DNA of 64,000 bases from Sorex araneus (taxonomy: Eukaryota > Chordata > Mammalia > Eulipotyphla > Soricidae), in assembly GCF_027595985.1 (NCBI RefSeq), contig NC_073303.1, positions 25,432,681 through 25,496,680 of the forward strand, read 5' to 3'. Numbering within the stretch: position 1 is the first letter of the stretch; each line of letters starts with the position of its first letter. The notes under the pieces were generated by a model, which ran no database searches, was not told where the DNA came from, and saw only the letters and a program-made list of their open reading frames with translations. The translations under genes and the position numbers were made by a program. Positions 19,073-27,979 of this stretch are shown here, one piece after another.

Positions 19073-19409
19073 GTGGAGGTGGTGGTGATTAAAAAGCGTC
19101 TTTTTTCTCACCAAGCCCAGAGTCCACAGGAATCACCACTCTCAAACTCACATAAAAATGTCCTTGGAACTGCGACCCTGGCCTTGGCACTGCCCCCCTT
19201 CCTGTCCCCATTCCAGGAGGTTCTGTCATTGCAATAATTTTGTTTCTAGATTTTCAGCTATAGGAGCAGGGTGCTTCCAGCCTCGAGCCCATAACAACTC
19301 CCAGTGCTAAACCCTTAGACTCTTGTGTGATATGGTGAAAAGTGCCAGCTCCACGTTAAGTGCTCAATATGTGGCTTATCCAAATTGGGATAAGTAGAAT
19401 GTACAAATT

Positions 19410-19540
19410 AGGTTGTTTTGTTTTGGTTAAGGACCACACCCAGCAGTGTTTAGAGGCGATTCCCAGCTCAGGGGCCACACACAACCGAGTCAGAGAACCA
19501 CGCAATGCAGAGGATCAAAGCCTGGGCCTCACCAATGCAA
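19410..19540 (-). repeat. SOR SINE fragment
   Basis: GGACCACACCCAGCAGTG to CTCACCAATGCAAAATCC. Confidence 0.6.
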
Positions 19541-19649
19541 AATCCAGTTTGCATTGGATTTTGAACACCAAAAAGAATGAAGAGAATATGGAGCACTTTA
19601 ACATGATGACCATTTGGAATTGGGTTACATATGATCAGAACTGGTTCCA

Positions 19650-19831
19650 CCTGTTTTTTTCTTCTTTTTTTTTTTTTTTTTGGCAGGGAGGGGCCACACC
19701 CAGTTGTGCTCAGGGCTTACTTCTGGCTCTGTGCTCAGGAATTACTTCTGGTAGGAACCTTGTGAGGATCAAACCTGGCTCAGCCATGTACAAAGCAAGT
19801 GCCCTAACCACTGTGATATCTCTCTGGCCCC
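19650..19831 (-). repeat. SOR SINE
   Basis: CCACCTGTTTTT before and CCACCTATTTTT after; head ATCTCTCTGGCCCC. Confidence 0.85.
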
Positions 19832-19883
19832 TCCACCTATTTTTGTTCATGTTGTCACGATAGCTTTAGAATAATCCTAAATA

Positions 19884-20662
19884 GATTATTTATTTATTTA
19901 TTTATTTATTTTCTTTTACTCTTATTTTATTATATTGAATCACTGTGAGGAAAAAAATACAAAGCTTTCAGGTTTAAGTCTCAGTCATACAATGATTGAA
20001 TCCTCGTCCCTTCACCAGTGCACATGTTTCACCACCAAGAATCCCAATATACTCCCTCCCACCCGCCCCCACCTAAGTAGCTAATGATCTTCATTTTATT
20101 CTCTATACTTTGAATACATTCAATACTTCAATAGAGAACTCACTATTATTGTTTGGAATTTTCCCACAACAATCAGGCCTGCTAAAAAGGCATCATTTAA
20201 GATTCTATGAGCTCGGTTTTGGATTTCTGATATTTTAGTTCAGTTTACAGTCTAGATGCATGTCTGTAAGAAGCCGCTCTGGGTGCCAAAATGGGTTAGA
20301 AGACCTCTTGGGTCATAGTCTGTACTAGCAGAGGGTCTGTTTCATGAGCAGCAGCTCCGGATCTTATCTGGGCCGAGGGTGTGCCGGTACCGCCCCCATC
20401 CCACGATAACCTATGAGCCACAGCATTGTGAAGTTCCTACCTCTGGGTGCAGGTCTTAGGGGGTGGCTCTCACCACGTGGATGATGCCACCACCGCCATT
20501 TTCCACACAGAAAAACAGGGTGGAAAGGGAAAATCCCTCCCTGGGCGGCACATACTCGTAGTACAGCTCACAGTCTAGATGCATGTCTGTAAGAAGCCAC
20601 TCTGGGTGCCAAAATGGGTTAGAAGACCTCTTGGATCATAGTCTGTACGAGCAGAGGGTCTC
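19884..20662 (-). repeat. Composite L1-like non-autonomous element, copy 1
   Basis: The minus strand ends in a TTATTTATTTA-complement tail at the left. A segment like the shrew L1 3-prime end is 19911-20160. GC-rich promoter-like units follow, with the landmark TCTAGATGCATGTCTGTAAG at 20251 and again at 20574 (period 323 bp). CCTAAATAGAT flanks the whole at about 19876 and 20664. Confidence 0.75.
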
Positions 20663-20702
20663 CTAAATAGATAATTTAGAATAATTAAAATAAAGTTGGG
20701 TT

Positions 20703-20884
20703 TTTCTTTTTTTTTTCCGCTTTTTTTGGGTCACACCTGGCGATGCACAGGGGTCACTCCTGGCTCTGCACTCAGGAATCACTCCTGGCGGTGATCAGGG
20801 GACCATATGGGATGCTGGGAATTGAACCCGGGTCGGCCGCATGCAAGGTAAATGCCCTAGCCGCTGTGCTATCGCTCCTGCCCC
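20703..20884 (-). repeat. SOR SINE
   Basis: Full length, head GCTATCGCTCCTGCCCC. Confidence 0.93.
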
Positions 20885-20894
20885 TTATAGCCTA

Positions 20895-21175
20895 GTTCTT
20901 CCTCTGGGAGAAACTGGCAAGCTGCTGAGAGTTTCCTGCCCACATGGGAGAGCCTCGCAAACTCCCCATGGTGTATTCATATGCCAAAGCCAGTAACAAG
21001 CTGGGTCTCATTCCCCTGACCCTAAAAGAGCCTCCAATGCGGCATTGTTAGGAAGGGCGAGTAGAGAGAGGCTTCTAAAATCCTAGGGCTAGGATGAATG
21101 CAGATGTTACGGAGACCACTCAAGAAATTCAACAATCAACAGGATGATGATGGTGATGATGATGATGATGGTGAT
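20895..21175 (+). repeat. Long-body SINE, decayed, with (GAT)n
   Basis: Body landmarks AACTGGCAAGCTGCTGAGAG and CATATGCCAAAGCCAGTAAC; about 100 bp extra in the middle compared with other copies. GATGATG repeats from 21144. Confidence 0.7.
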
Positions 21176-21257
21176 GAAAGCTGGGGTTTAGCAGGTCTTC
21201 ACACGCGTGTGCAGCTCACATTTTCTTCCTGGGTGCTGTAGAGAAGCCTATTGCTTT

Positions 21258-21433
21258 CTTTTTTTTTTTTCTTTTTGGGTCACACCCGGTGATGCACAGG
21301 GGTCACTCCTGGCTCTGCACTCAGGAATCACCCCTGGCGGTGCTCAGGGGACCATATGGGATGCTGGGATTCGAACCTGGGTCGGTCGTGTGCAAGGCAA
21401 ACGCCCTACCCGCTGTGATATCACTCCAGCCCC
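21258..21433 (-). repeat. SOR SINE with TSD
   Basis: GAAGYCTATTGCTTTCT on both sides (21242 and 21436). Confidence 0.93.
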
Positions 21434-21459
21434 AAGAAGTCTATTGCTTTCTACTGCTG

Positions 21460-21534
21460 GTGGTTCCAGGGACCAAACCCACAGCCTCGCATGTGCAAGG
21501 CAAGACTTCTACCACTGAGCAGCACCCCCAGGCC
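21460..21534 (-). repeat. Old tRNA-like SINE head (non-SOR)
   Basis: CCAGGGACCAAACCCACAG to CACTGAGCAGCACCCCCAGG. Confidence 0.5.
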
Positions 21535-21771
21535 TGAGGAGTGACTTTCTCGGCCTTCCAGCATCAGAGAAGCTCCTCTCTCCTGCAGTGCAGAGGCAGC
21601 GCAGCTTTAAGCCCTAGGGCCCTTTCTCCGCACAAACATCTCCAGTCTGGCAATGGTGCCACACCACGTGTGCACCCAGGGACCTAGGGAGCCAATAGGG
21701 AGCCAAGCTTTGTGGAAGGGTCCAGAACATATCACAGTGGGATAAAAATATTGAATGCACTTGAAAATAGG

Positions 21772-21955
21772 CTTTTTTTTTTTTTTGACGGTGCGTGGCA
21801 CACCCAGCGGTACTCAGGACTTCAGGACTTACTCCTGGCTCTTCACTCATCGATCACTCCTGTCAGGGCTCAGGGGGTCATACGTAGTGCCAGGAACTGA
21901 ATCTGGGCCAACCACTTGCAAGGCAAATGCCTTACCTCCTGTACCCTTCTTATGT
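21772..21955 (-). repeat. SOR SINE, older
   Basis: Poly-T then GGCACACCCAGCGGTACTC; ACTTCAGG is doubled inside. Confidence 0.8.
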
Positions 21956-22071
21956 GCCTAATAATAGCATCTCCGAAAAGATCTCAGTTGCCATCTTTTC
22001 CACCTGGAGCTTGACTTACTGGATGCAATTCCAGGCTGCAGCTAAAGAGAGGGCTCAAGAGCTATTCAAGG

Positions 22072-22250
22072 GGGGCCGGAGCAATAGTACAGCGGGTAGG
22101 GCGTTTGCCTTGCATATGGCCAATCCGGTTTCGAATCCCAGCATCCCATATGGTCTCCCAAGCACCGCCAAGGGTAATTCCTGAGTGCATGAGCCAGGAG
22201 TAACCCCTGTGCAATGCCGGGTGTAACCCAAAAAGGAAAAAAAAAAAAGA
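22072..22250 (+). repeat. SOR SINE
   Basis: GGGGCCGGAGCAATAGTACAG to poly-A. Confidence 0.93.
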
Positions 22251-22257
22251 AAGTCTT

Positions 22258-22418
22258 TGGGGCTGGAGCGATAGCACAGCGGGTAAGGCGTTTGCTGACC
22301 CAGGTTCGATTCTCAGTGTCCTATATAGTCCCTTGAGCACCGCCAGGAGTAATTCCTGAGTGCATAGCCTGGAGTAACCCCTGTGCATCGCCAGGTGTGA
22401 CCCCCCAAAAAAAAAATA
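22258..22418 (+). repeat. SOR SINE, head deletion
   Basis: Lies 8 bp after the previous copy in the same orientation; TTGCACGCGGCC is deleted from the head. Confidence 0.92.
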
Positions 22419-22420
22419 TA

Positions 22421-22540
22421 GCCAACTGGGTTCCATCCCCAACCCACTAGGAGTGATCATTGAGTTCAGTTGAGTTCAGAGGCAAGAATAAGTCCGAAGC
22501 ACAACCAGGTGTGGCCCTGCAAAACAAAATAAATAAACAC
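22421..22540 (+). repeat. SOR SINE tail fragment
   Basis: GTTCCATCCCCAACCC to CCAGGTGTGGCCCTGC, likely split by the insertion on its left. Confidence 0.6.
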
Positions 22541-22544
22541 AAAT

Positions 22545-22995
22545 TTGGAGTGAATGCACAGACTTGCCAAGTGCAAGCCTCTAATAAATTAGGCGGCATC
22601 TTATCTCCAGAAACAGGAGGGCTCGGAGTGGGAGGGATTTCAGAGTCTCCCCGGCAATGCAGCTGTGCAACATCAAACAAGCGAAGGAATATCTTGTTTC
22701 TCAGATGAGCTGTGGGAGACCAGAGAAGTTGCAACATTGCCCCCACAGGGCTATCAAGTAACAGAACTGAAATTCTAGCTTTGGTCTTCCCACCTCCTCT
22801 CCGCTGTAATTATGATTTCAGGGACTTGGTCTCCTGTCTGAGTGCATTTCTGTGGCTGGTTTGGCGAGCCCCAGAATGCCGAGCCCAGGATGTACCACCT
22901 GTGTGTGGGCAGTGGCAGCCAACAATTGCAACAGACCCAGAAGGCCTGGGTCAGGGCAGCGGGAGCAGAGGAGACAGAGCGGGGAGAGTCAATTT
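22545..22995. other. Unassigned intergenic segment
   Basis: No SINE, L1 or exon recognised. Confidence 0.35.
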
Positions 22996-22999
22996 GTTA

Positions 23000-23189
23000 T
23001 TTTTATTTATTTGGATTTTGAGCCCCTCTGGGTGTGCGTGTGAGTGAGTGAACAGGGCTTACTTCCTATTCTATGCTCAAGGATCACTCCTGGCAGGGCT
23101 TAAGGGACCATAAGGCATGCAGGGGAGAGAACCTGGGTCAGTCTTGTACAAGGCAAGTGCCTTCCCTGCTGTACTATCTCTCTGGCCCC
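23000..23189 (-). repeat. SOR SINE, older
   Basis: TTTTATTTATTTGGATTTTG to TATCTCTCTGGCCCC. Confidence 0.75.
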
Positions 23190-23289
23190 ATGAGACTCTG
23201 TTTAAAATGTGCCAAGAGCAGGCTCGGTGCTGCTATGGGGGAATGTGCCCCAGAATCACACAGACATCACAGGGCAAAGCTTGATTTCA

Positions 23290-23476
23290 GGGCTGGAGCA
23301 ATAGCACAACAGGTAGGGTGTTTGCCTTGCATGCGGCCGACCCGGGTTCGAATTCCAGCATCCCATATGGTCCCCTGAGCACCGCCAGGAGTAATTCCTG
23401 AGTGCATGAGCCAGGAGTAACCCCTGTGCATCGCTGGGTGTGACCCAAAAAGCAAAATCAAAAAAACAAACAAAAG
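23290..23476 (+). repeat. SOR SINE with TSD
   Basis: CTTGATTTC flanks at about 23280 and 23481; tail AAAATCAAAAAAACAAAC. Confidence 0.92.
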
Positions 23477-23504
23477 AAAACTTGATTTCTTGGTGGTTAT
23501 TTCT

Positions 23505-23679
23505 TGGGGGGAGTTGGAGGGGGGTCACACCTGGCAGTGCTCAGGGCTTCCTCCTGGCTCTGTGGCTATGGCTCACTCTTGGCAGAGCTCAGGGCACCCT
23601 ATGGGGGGCTGGCATCAAACCTGGCTTGAACACCTGCAGGGCAAGCACCCTCCCCATTGTACTATCTGTCTGGCCTGGA
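23505..23679 (-). repeat. SOR SINE, older
   Basis: GGGGTCACACCTGGCAGTG to CTATCTGTCTGGCC. Confidence 0.8.
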
Positions 23680-23737
23680 AGTGGATTTGTTGCTGAAGCC
23701 AAGCCTGCTGGGTGTTGGGAAACCACCAAGGCAGCCA

Positions 23738-23797
23738 GCCTTCCTGCCACCCTTCCTGCCACCCTTCCTGTCACCCTTCCTGCCACCTTTTCTGCCA
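23738..23797 (+). repeat. 12-bp minisatellite
   Basis: Five imperfect units of CTTCCTGCCACC. Confidence 0.85.
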
Positions 23798-23924
23798 CAT
23801 TTACCTCCCCTGCCCAGCCCCCACAGCTCAGCATCAGGGCAAGGAAAGAGAATTGGAACAAACATCAGTTTTCTAGGAGGCTCTAGAAAGGTGAACTCAA
23901 ACCCTGCTCAAAACTGGTTCCGAG

Positions 23925-24149
23925 GGGCCAGAGGGGTAGTATAGAGGGGAGGGCGTTTGCCTTGCACACATGCGCTTGACCTAGGTTTGATCCCCAGCAT
24001 CCCATCTGGTCCCTGAGCACTGCCAGAAGGAATTCCTGAGGGCAGAGCCAGGAGTAACCCCTGAGCATCACTGGGTGTGACCCAAAAAACAAACAAAAAA
24101 AATGATTAATTAAGGAAGAAGAGCTTAAACAAACAAACAAAAACCAAAA
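23925..24149 (+). repeat. SOR SINE with extra 3-prime sequence inside its TSD
   Basis: SINE body 23925-24100. Then about 40 bp of non-SINE sequence (GATTAATTAAGGAAGAAGAG) and a second A-rich tail come before the TSD AACTGGTTCYGAGG (23911 and 24150). Confidence 0.75.
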
Positions 24150-24159
24150 GAACTGGTTC

Positions 24160-24300
24160 TGAGGCCAGAGAGACAGCTCGGTGCTGAGCTGAGGTCCCGC
24201 CTACAGAGCCACACGGTCCCCTGGACACCGGCAGGAGTGAGCCCTGAGTGCAGGGTCAGGCGTAAGCGCTGAGCACAGCTGGTTGTGGCCTCAAAATTAA
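24160..24300 (+). repeat. SOR SINE, older
   Basis: GAGGCCAGAGAGACAGCTC head, GGTTGTGGCCTCAAAATT tail. Confidence 0.75.
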
Positions 24301-24674
24301 GCGAAAGACCGATCAGTGGCTGCCTCCCTTTTTTGGTGGGTATGGGCCATTTTTTACAGAACTTGCTCATAGCAAGGTTGAGTCTTGCGGTTCAGCTATG
24401 CCTCAGTCCTCGGAGATGCGATGCTTTCAGAATCTCCTGTTCTTGGTGCGGTTGGGAGTCCTTGGCTTTGTTGCATTGGAGGAAAGAATATGTGGATTTG
24501 GGTTTGGATTTTCCCTGGATTAGGAAGCTCAGGAGAAAGGCGTGCTCTCCCTGTGTGTTGACGGTGGGAGTCAGGGAGGAACCTCCGGTTTCCCCTGCCC
24601 AGGGGCTCCGTTTAGCTGTGCCCATTCTCCATTTTAAATAATCCTGTGGTTTCCGGAACTCTCTTTATGTCCCT
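24301..24674. other. Unassigned intergenic segment
   Basis: No repeat or exon recognised over about 370 bp. Confidence 0.35.
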
Positions 24675-25075
24675 CATTTTTAAAAATTGTATCACCATGA
24701 GTGATAGCATAGCGGCAGGGCATTTGCCCTGCACGAAGCCAACCCGGGTTCGATTCCTCCGGCCTTCTCAGAGAGCTCGGCAAGCTACAGAGAGTATCTC
24801 GCCCTCACGGCAGAGCCTGGCAAGCTACCCATGGTGTATTCAATATGCCAAAAACAGTAACAAATCTCACAACGGAGACGTTACTGGTGCCCGCTCGAGA
24901 AAATCGATGAGCAATGGGATGACAGTGACAGTATCACCATGAATTTCAAGGTGACAGAAATATTTATGATTGAGTTCCAGGCATACAATGTTCCAACCCC
25001 AGTCTCTTCACCAGTCTCCATGTCCCTCCACAAATGTCCCCAGCTTCCCTCCTGTCCCTCGCTTTGCCTTCCCTA
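24675..25075 (-). repeat. Shrew L1 3-prime end, interrupted
   Basis: ATTGTATCACCATGA and, after the interruption, GGCATACAATGTTCCAACCCC and TCTTCACCAGTCTCC match other L1 3-prime ends in this window. Confidence 0.7.
24701..24930 (+). repeat. Long-body SINE inserted in the L1 end
   Basis: A perfect 12-bp TSD GTATCACCATGA lies at 24689-24700 and 24931-24942. The head is 5-prime truncated; body ATATGCCAAAAACAGTAAC. Confidence 0.92.
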
Positions 25076-25119
25076 GTTTATCCCCCAACCTGAGTCCAGC
25101 AGCCGGCTTCTTCCTGAAG

Positions 25120-25202
25120 ACCAGGGGTGCTTGGGACCTAACCTAGGGTGGCCAAGAGCAAGGCAGTATTTAGTACTCGCTGTACTGTTGCTCCAGCCTG
25201 TC
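25120..25202 (-). repeat. SOR SINE head fragment
   Basis: GGGACCTAACCTAGGGTGG to GTACTGTTGCTCCAGCC. Confidence 0.55.
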
Positions 25203-25639
25203 TGCCACTTAATGTTTTTAAAAACGCTTTGGTGACAAGGGGGGAATAATTATGGTGTAATAATAGAGAAGGGAAAACGAGTCCTGATTTCAGGGTGAGG
25301 TGAAGGACTTGAACTACCTGGTGGTTATGTCAAATAAAGGGTGGCAAGTGCATCCAGGACAAGGTGGCCCTGAGGACAGATGGGACTTGGGGTGAGGCAG
25401 AGTCTTGGGGTTCCAGCAGGACATAGGGGAATGGAGTGGAAGCTGGCCGGGAAATGGGTGGTTCGCCCTCGCCTGTGAAGACACGGGACCAAATCCACGC
25501 CCGCTCCCATCAGCATTTGCGCCGTCTCCACCCTGCACGGAATCTTGAATGTCATCATCGAACTCCAGAGGCTGATTCAGGGGTGAGCTTCAAGAGGGAG
25601 CCCTCTGGGTCAGAACCAGTCTTGGCATATTGGATGGTT

Positions 25640-25822
25640 GCCTTGTTTTGGAGGTAGGACCACACCCACCTCAGGGCTAAGTCCTCAGGGCTTCCTTCCT
25701 GTTCTGTATTCAAGGATCACTCCTGGCGAGGCTCAGAGAACCATATGGGGTGCCGGCCTTTGAACCCAGACTGACCGTGTATCTACAAGGCAAGCGCCCT
25801 CCCTGCTATGACTCTGGCCTGT
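25640..25822 (-). repeat. SOR SINE, older
   Basis: GGACCACACCCACCTCAGGG to GCTATGACTCTGGCC. Confidence 0.75.
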
Positions 25823-25914
25823 TTGACATGTTTACAAGCATTATGGGACAGAGATGTTTCCGTTCTCTGAAAGGCATGATCGAGGACGGATTGATGGTTT
25901 AAAAATCTGTGTTT

Positions 25915-26040
25915 TGGGGGCTCGGAGAAGCAGCACAGCAGCTTGAGAGCGTATGGTCATGAGTTCAAATCCTAGGGTCCCACATGCACCAAGCATGATC
26001 CCTGGCACCGCAGCCCAGAGCATGAACACCCCATAAAAAG
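25915..26040 (+). repeat. SOR-like SINE, old
   Basis: GGGGGCTCGGAGAAGCAGC head; GAGTTCAAATCCTAGGG B-box region. Confidence 0.55.
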
Positions 26041-26422
26041 GGGTGTGAGCCCTGGTGAAGAACTGTGAACACCAAGACCAGAAAGGGGCACCATGACAGC
26101 ACCCCCATCATAGAGAATACTTGGGGGATTAGGGTTTTTCAGGGGGTGCAGGGGCTCCCTAGTAGAGCTGGAGAGCCTGGGTCCACTCCCAACTGTCCTT
26201 GCCCAGTAATGTGTGCCTGATGGTTCAGGGCTCCTGGGGTCCGACAGGGCTTGGGGGCCACCCAGCCTATATGGTATGTGGTTTGGGGTGTCCTGCAGTG
26301 TGGGGCTGGGATGCTTCTTCTTTGGCTGCCTGCAGCACAAAATCAGCCTTCCCTGACACCCCAAAAGGTGACTTGGGGAAGGCATGTAGCTGTCTGGACC
26401 CGCTTCTCTCTAAAACGGACCA

Positions 26423-26535
26423 GAGGAGCTGGAGTGAGAGTACAGGAGGTAAGGCGCTGGCCTTGAACATGGCGGACCCGGTTCCACCCCCCCGCCCCCG
26501 AGCGCAGAGCCAGGAGTCAGTAAAATAATGAGAAA
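26423..26535 (+). repeat. SOR SINE, truncated tail
   Basis: GGAGCTGGAGTGAGAGTACAG; the centre has become C-rich. Confidence 0.7.
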
Positions 26536-26756
26536 ATAAAATGGAGCAGATGCATGAAGTCGGGAATGGGCAGTCTCCCCCCATTTCCCTGTTCTTCTGG
26601 GAGTCTGGCGTCACACTCACGAGCTGCCTCTGGGCGCCATGTAAGTTCATTAATGGCCATGATCCAGAGACTCACAAATGAATCTCAGAAGAGAGCAGCT
26701 AGCTGCAGAGATGCCTCCAGGTCCCAAAGTCACCATCCAGTTAAAAATTTGACTCT

Positions 26757-26930
26757 GGGGGCTGGAGCGATAGCACAGCAGGTATGACATTTGCCTTGCA
26801 TTCGGCCAACCCAGGTTTGATTCCCAGCATCCCATATGGTCCCCTGAGCACCACCAGGGGTGATTCCTGAGTGCAGAGCCAGGAGTAACCCCTGTGCATC
26901 ACCAGGTGTGACCCAAAAAGCAAAAAAAAA
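26757..26930 (+). repeat. SOR SINE with TSD
   Basis: TTGACTCTG flanks at 26749 and 26935; full length. Confidence 0.93.
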
Positions 26931-27068
26931 AAAATTGACTCTGTCTGTATCACCCTATTTAAAATTTTAGAATTCCTGGAGCGAATCCAGCCATGCGACA
27001 TCTCATATTCTACACCACTGATGTACCATATTTGGTGAGGTGTAAAGAAGAAAGCATCCTACCTCAAT

Positions 27069-27088
27069 CAAATATATATATATATATA
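27069..27088. repeat. (TA)n
   Basis: Ten TA units. Confidence 0.9.
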
Positions 27089-27259
27089 AGCACACAAGAC
27101 TCAGCCTGTAACAACATGTTAGTAGTATCTTATATAAGGGCTTCATGGCTCGAAAGTGAGATACAGCAATCTTCATACACTTCCTCTAAGGAAATCTTTT
27201 TCGATCATTTTTTAGCAGATTATTCATAACAAGCAATATAAAAGAAATTATTTAGGATC

Positions 27260-27389
27260 TGTCTTTGGGGCAGGCTTGGGGGTGGTGGGAAAATTTGAAA
27301 AAAAATGGTGGTAGTAAGGTGCAATGGTGGTGGGACTGGTGTTAGAATATTGAATGTAACAAATTATTGTGAAAAACCTTATATTGTAT
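27260..27389 (+). repeat. L1-like 3-prime end fragment
   Basis: GTGGTGGGACTGGTG, then ACAAATTATTGTGAAAAACC and TTGTATCACTGTTAT. Confidence 0.5.
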
Positions 27390-27621
27390 CACTGTTATCC
27401 CCGTGTTCATCGATTTACACGAGCGGGCACGAGTAACGTCTCCATTGTGAGCCTTGTTGTTACTGTTGTTGGCATATTGAATACAGGTAGCTTGCCAGGC
27501 TCTGCTGTGCGGGCGAGATGCTCTTGGTAGCTTGCCGAGCTCTCCAGGAGGGATGGAGAAATCGAACCCGGGTCAGCCGCATGCAAGGCAAACGCCCTAC
27601 CTGCTGTGCTATCACTCCAAA
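27390..27621 (-). repeat. Long-body SINE
   Basis: CGAGCGGGCACGAGTAACGTC, GGCATATTGAATACAGG, ending CTGTGCTATCACTCC: head and body as one contiguous antisense unit. Confidence 0.9.
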
Positions 27622-27809
27622 TAAAATACATAAAAAATAAAATAAATGGAGCAGAAAAGGTGTATGTGAGAGGGTGGGTCTTTGGCCCTCCCAAGCTCCA
27701 GCGTGTGCCCGGCACATGCCACACTGAGGCTCACCACCCTTCTCAGTGCCCCTCACTGAGGGAGACCCTCGGCCGGGATTCCCACACACCCCTCCATATT
27801 CCTGAAGCA

Positions 27810-27905
27810 GACCTCTCCCCCCCCAACCCTCCCCCCAACCCTCCCGCCAACCCTCCCTTCTCCCCACCCCTCCTGCCCCCAGGACCCAACCCCCTCTCCC
27901 AGGAA
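27810..27905. repeat. C-rich low-complexity tract
   Basis: CCCCCCAACCCTCC repeats immediately 3-prime of CLPSL2. Confidence 0.85.
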
Positions 27906-27933
27906 GCCAGGCAGAGGCTGAGCCTGGACCCAC

Positions 27934-27939
27934 TTTATT
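27934..27939 (-). other. CLPSL2 polyadenylation signal
   Basis: AATAAA on the minus strand, 40 nt after the TAG. Confidence 0.88.
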
Positions 27940-27979
27940 GTCTCCGGGGCTGGTGCCAGGCAGGCAGCCTGGTCCTCGT

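Noticed and set aside
22690-22770. Minus-strand Cys-Cys segment as a possible CLPSL1 exon
   Set aside because: Only one Cys pair, no matching spacing on either side, and a stop soon follows.
23738-23797. CRISPR-like direct repeats
   Set aside because: The 12-bp units abut with no spacers, in a mammalian genome. It is a minisatellite.
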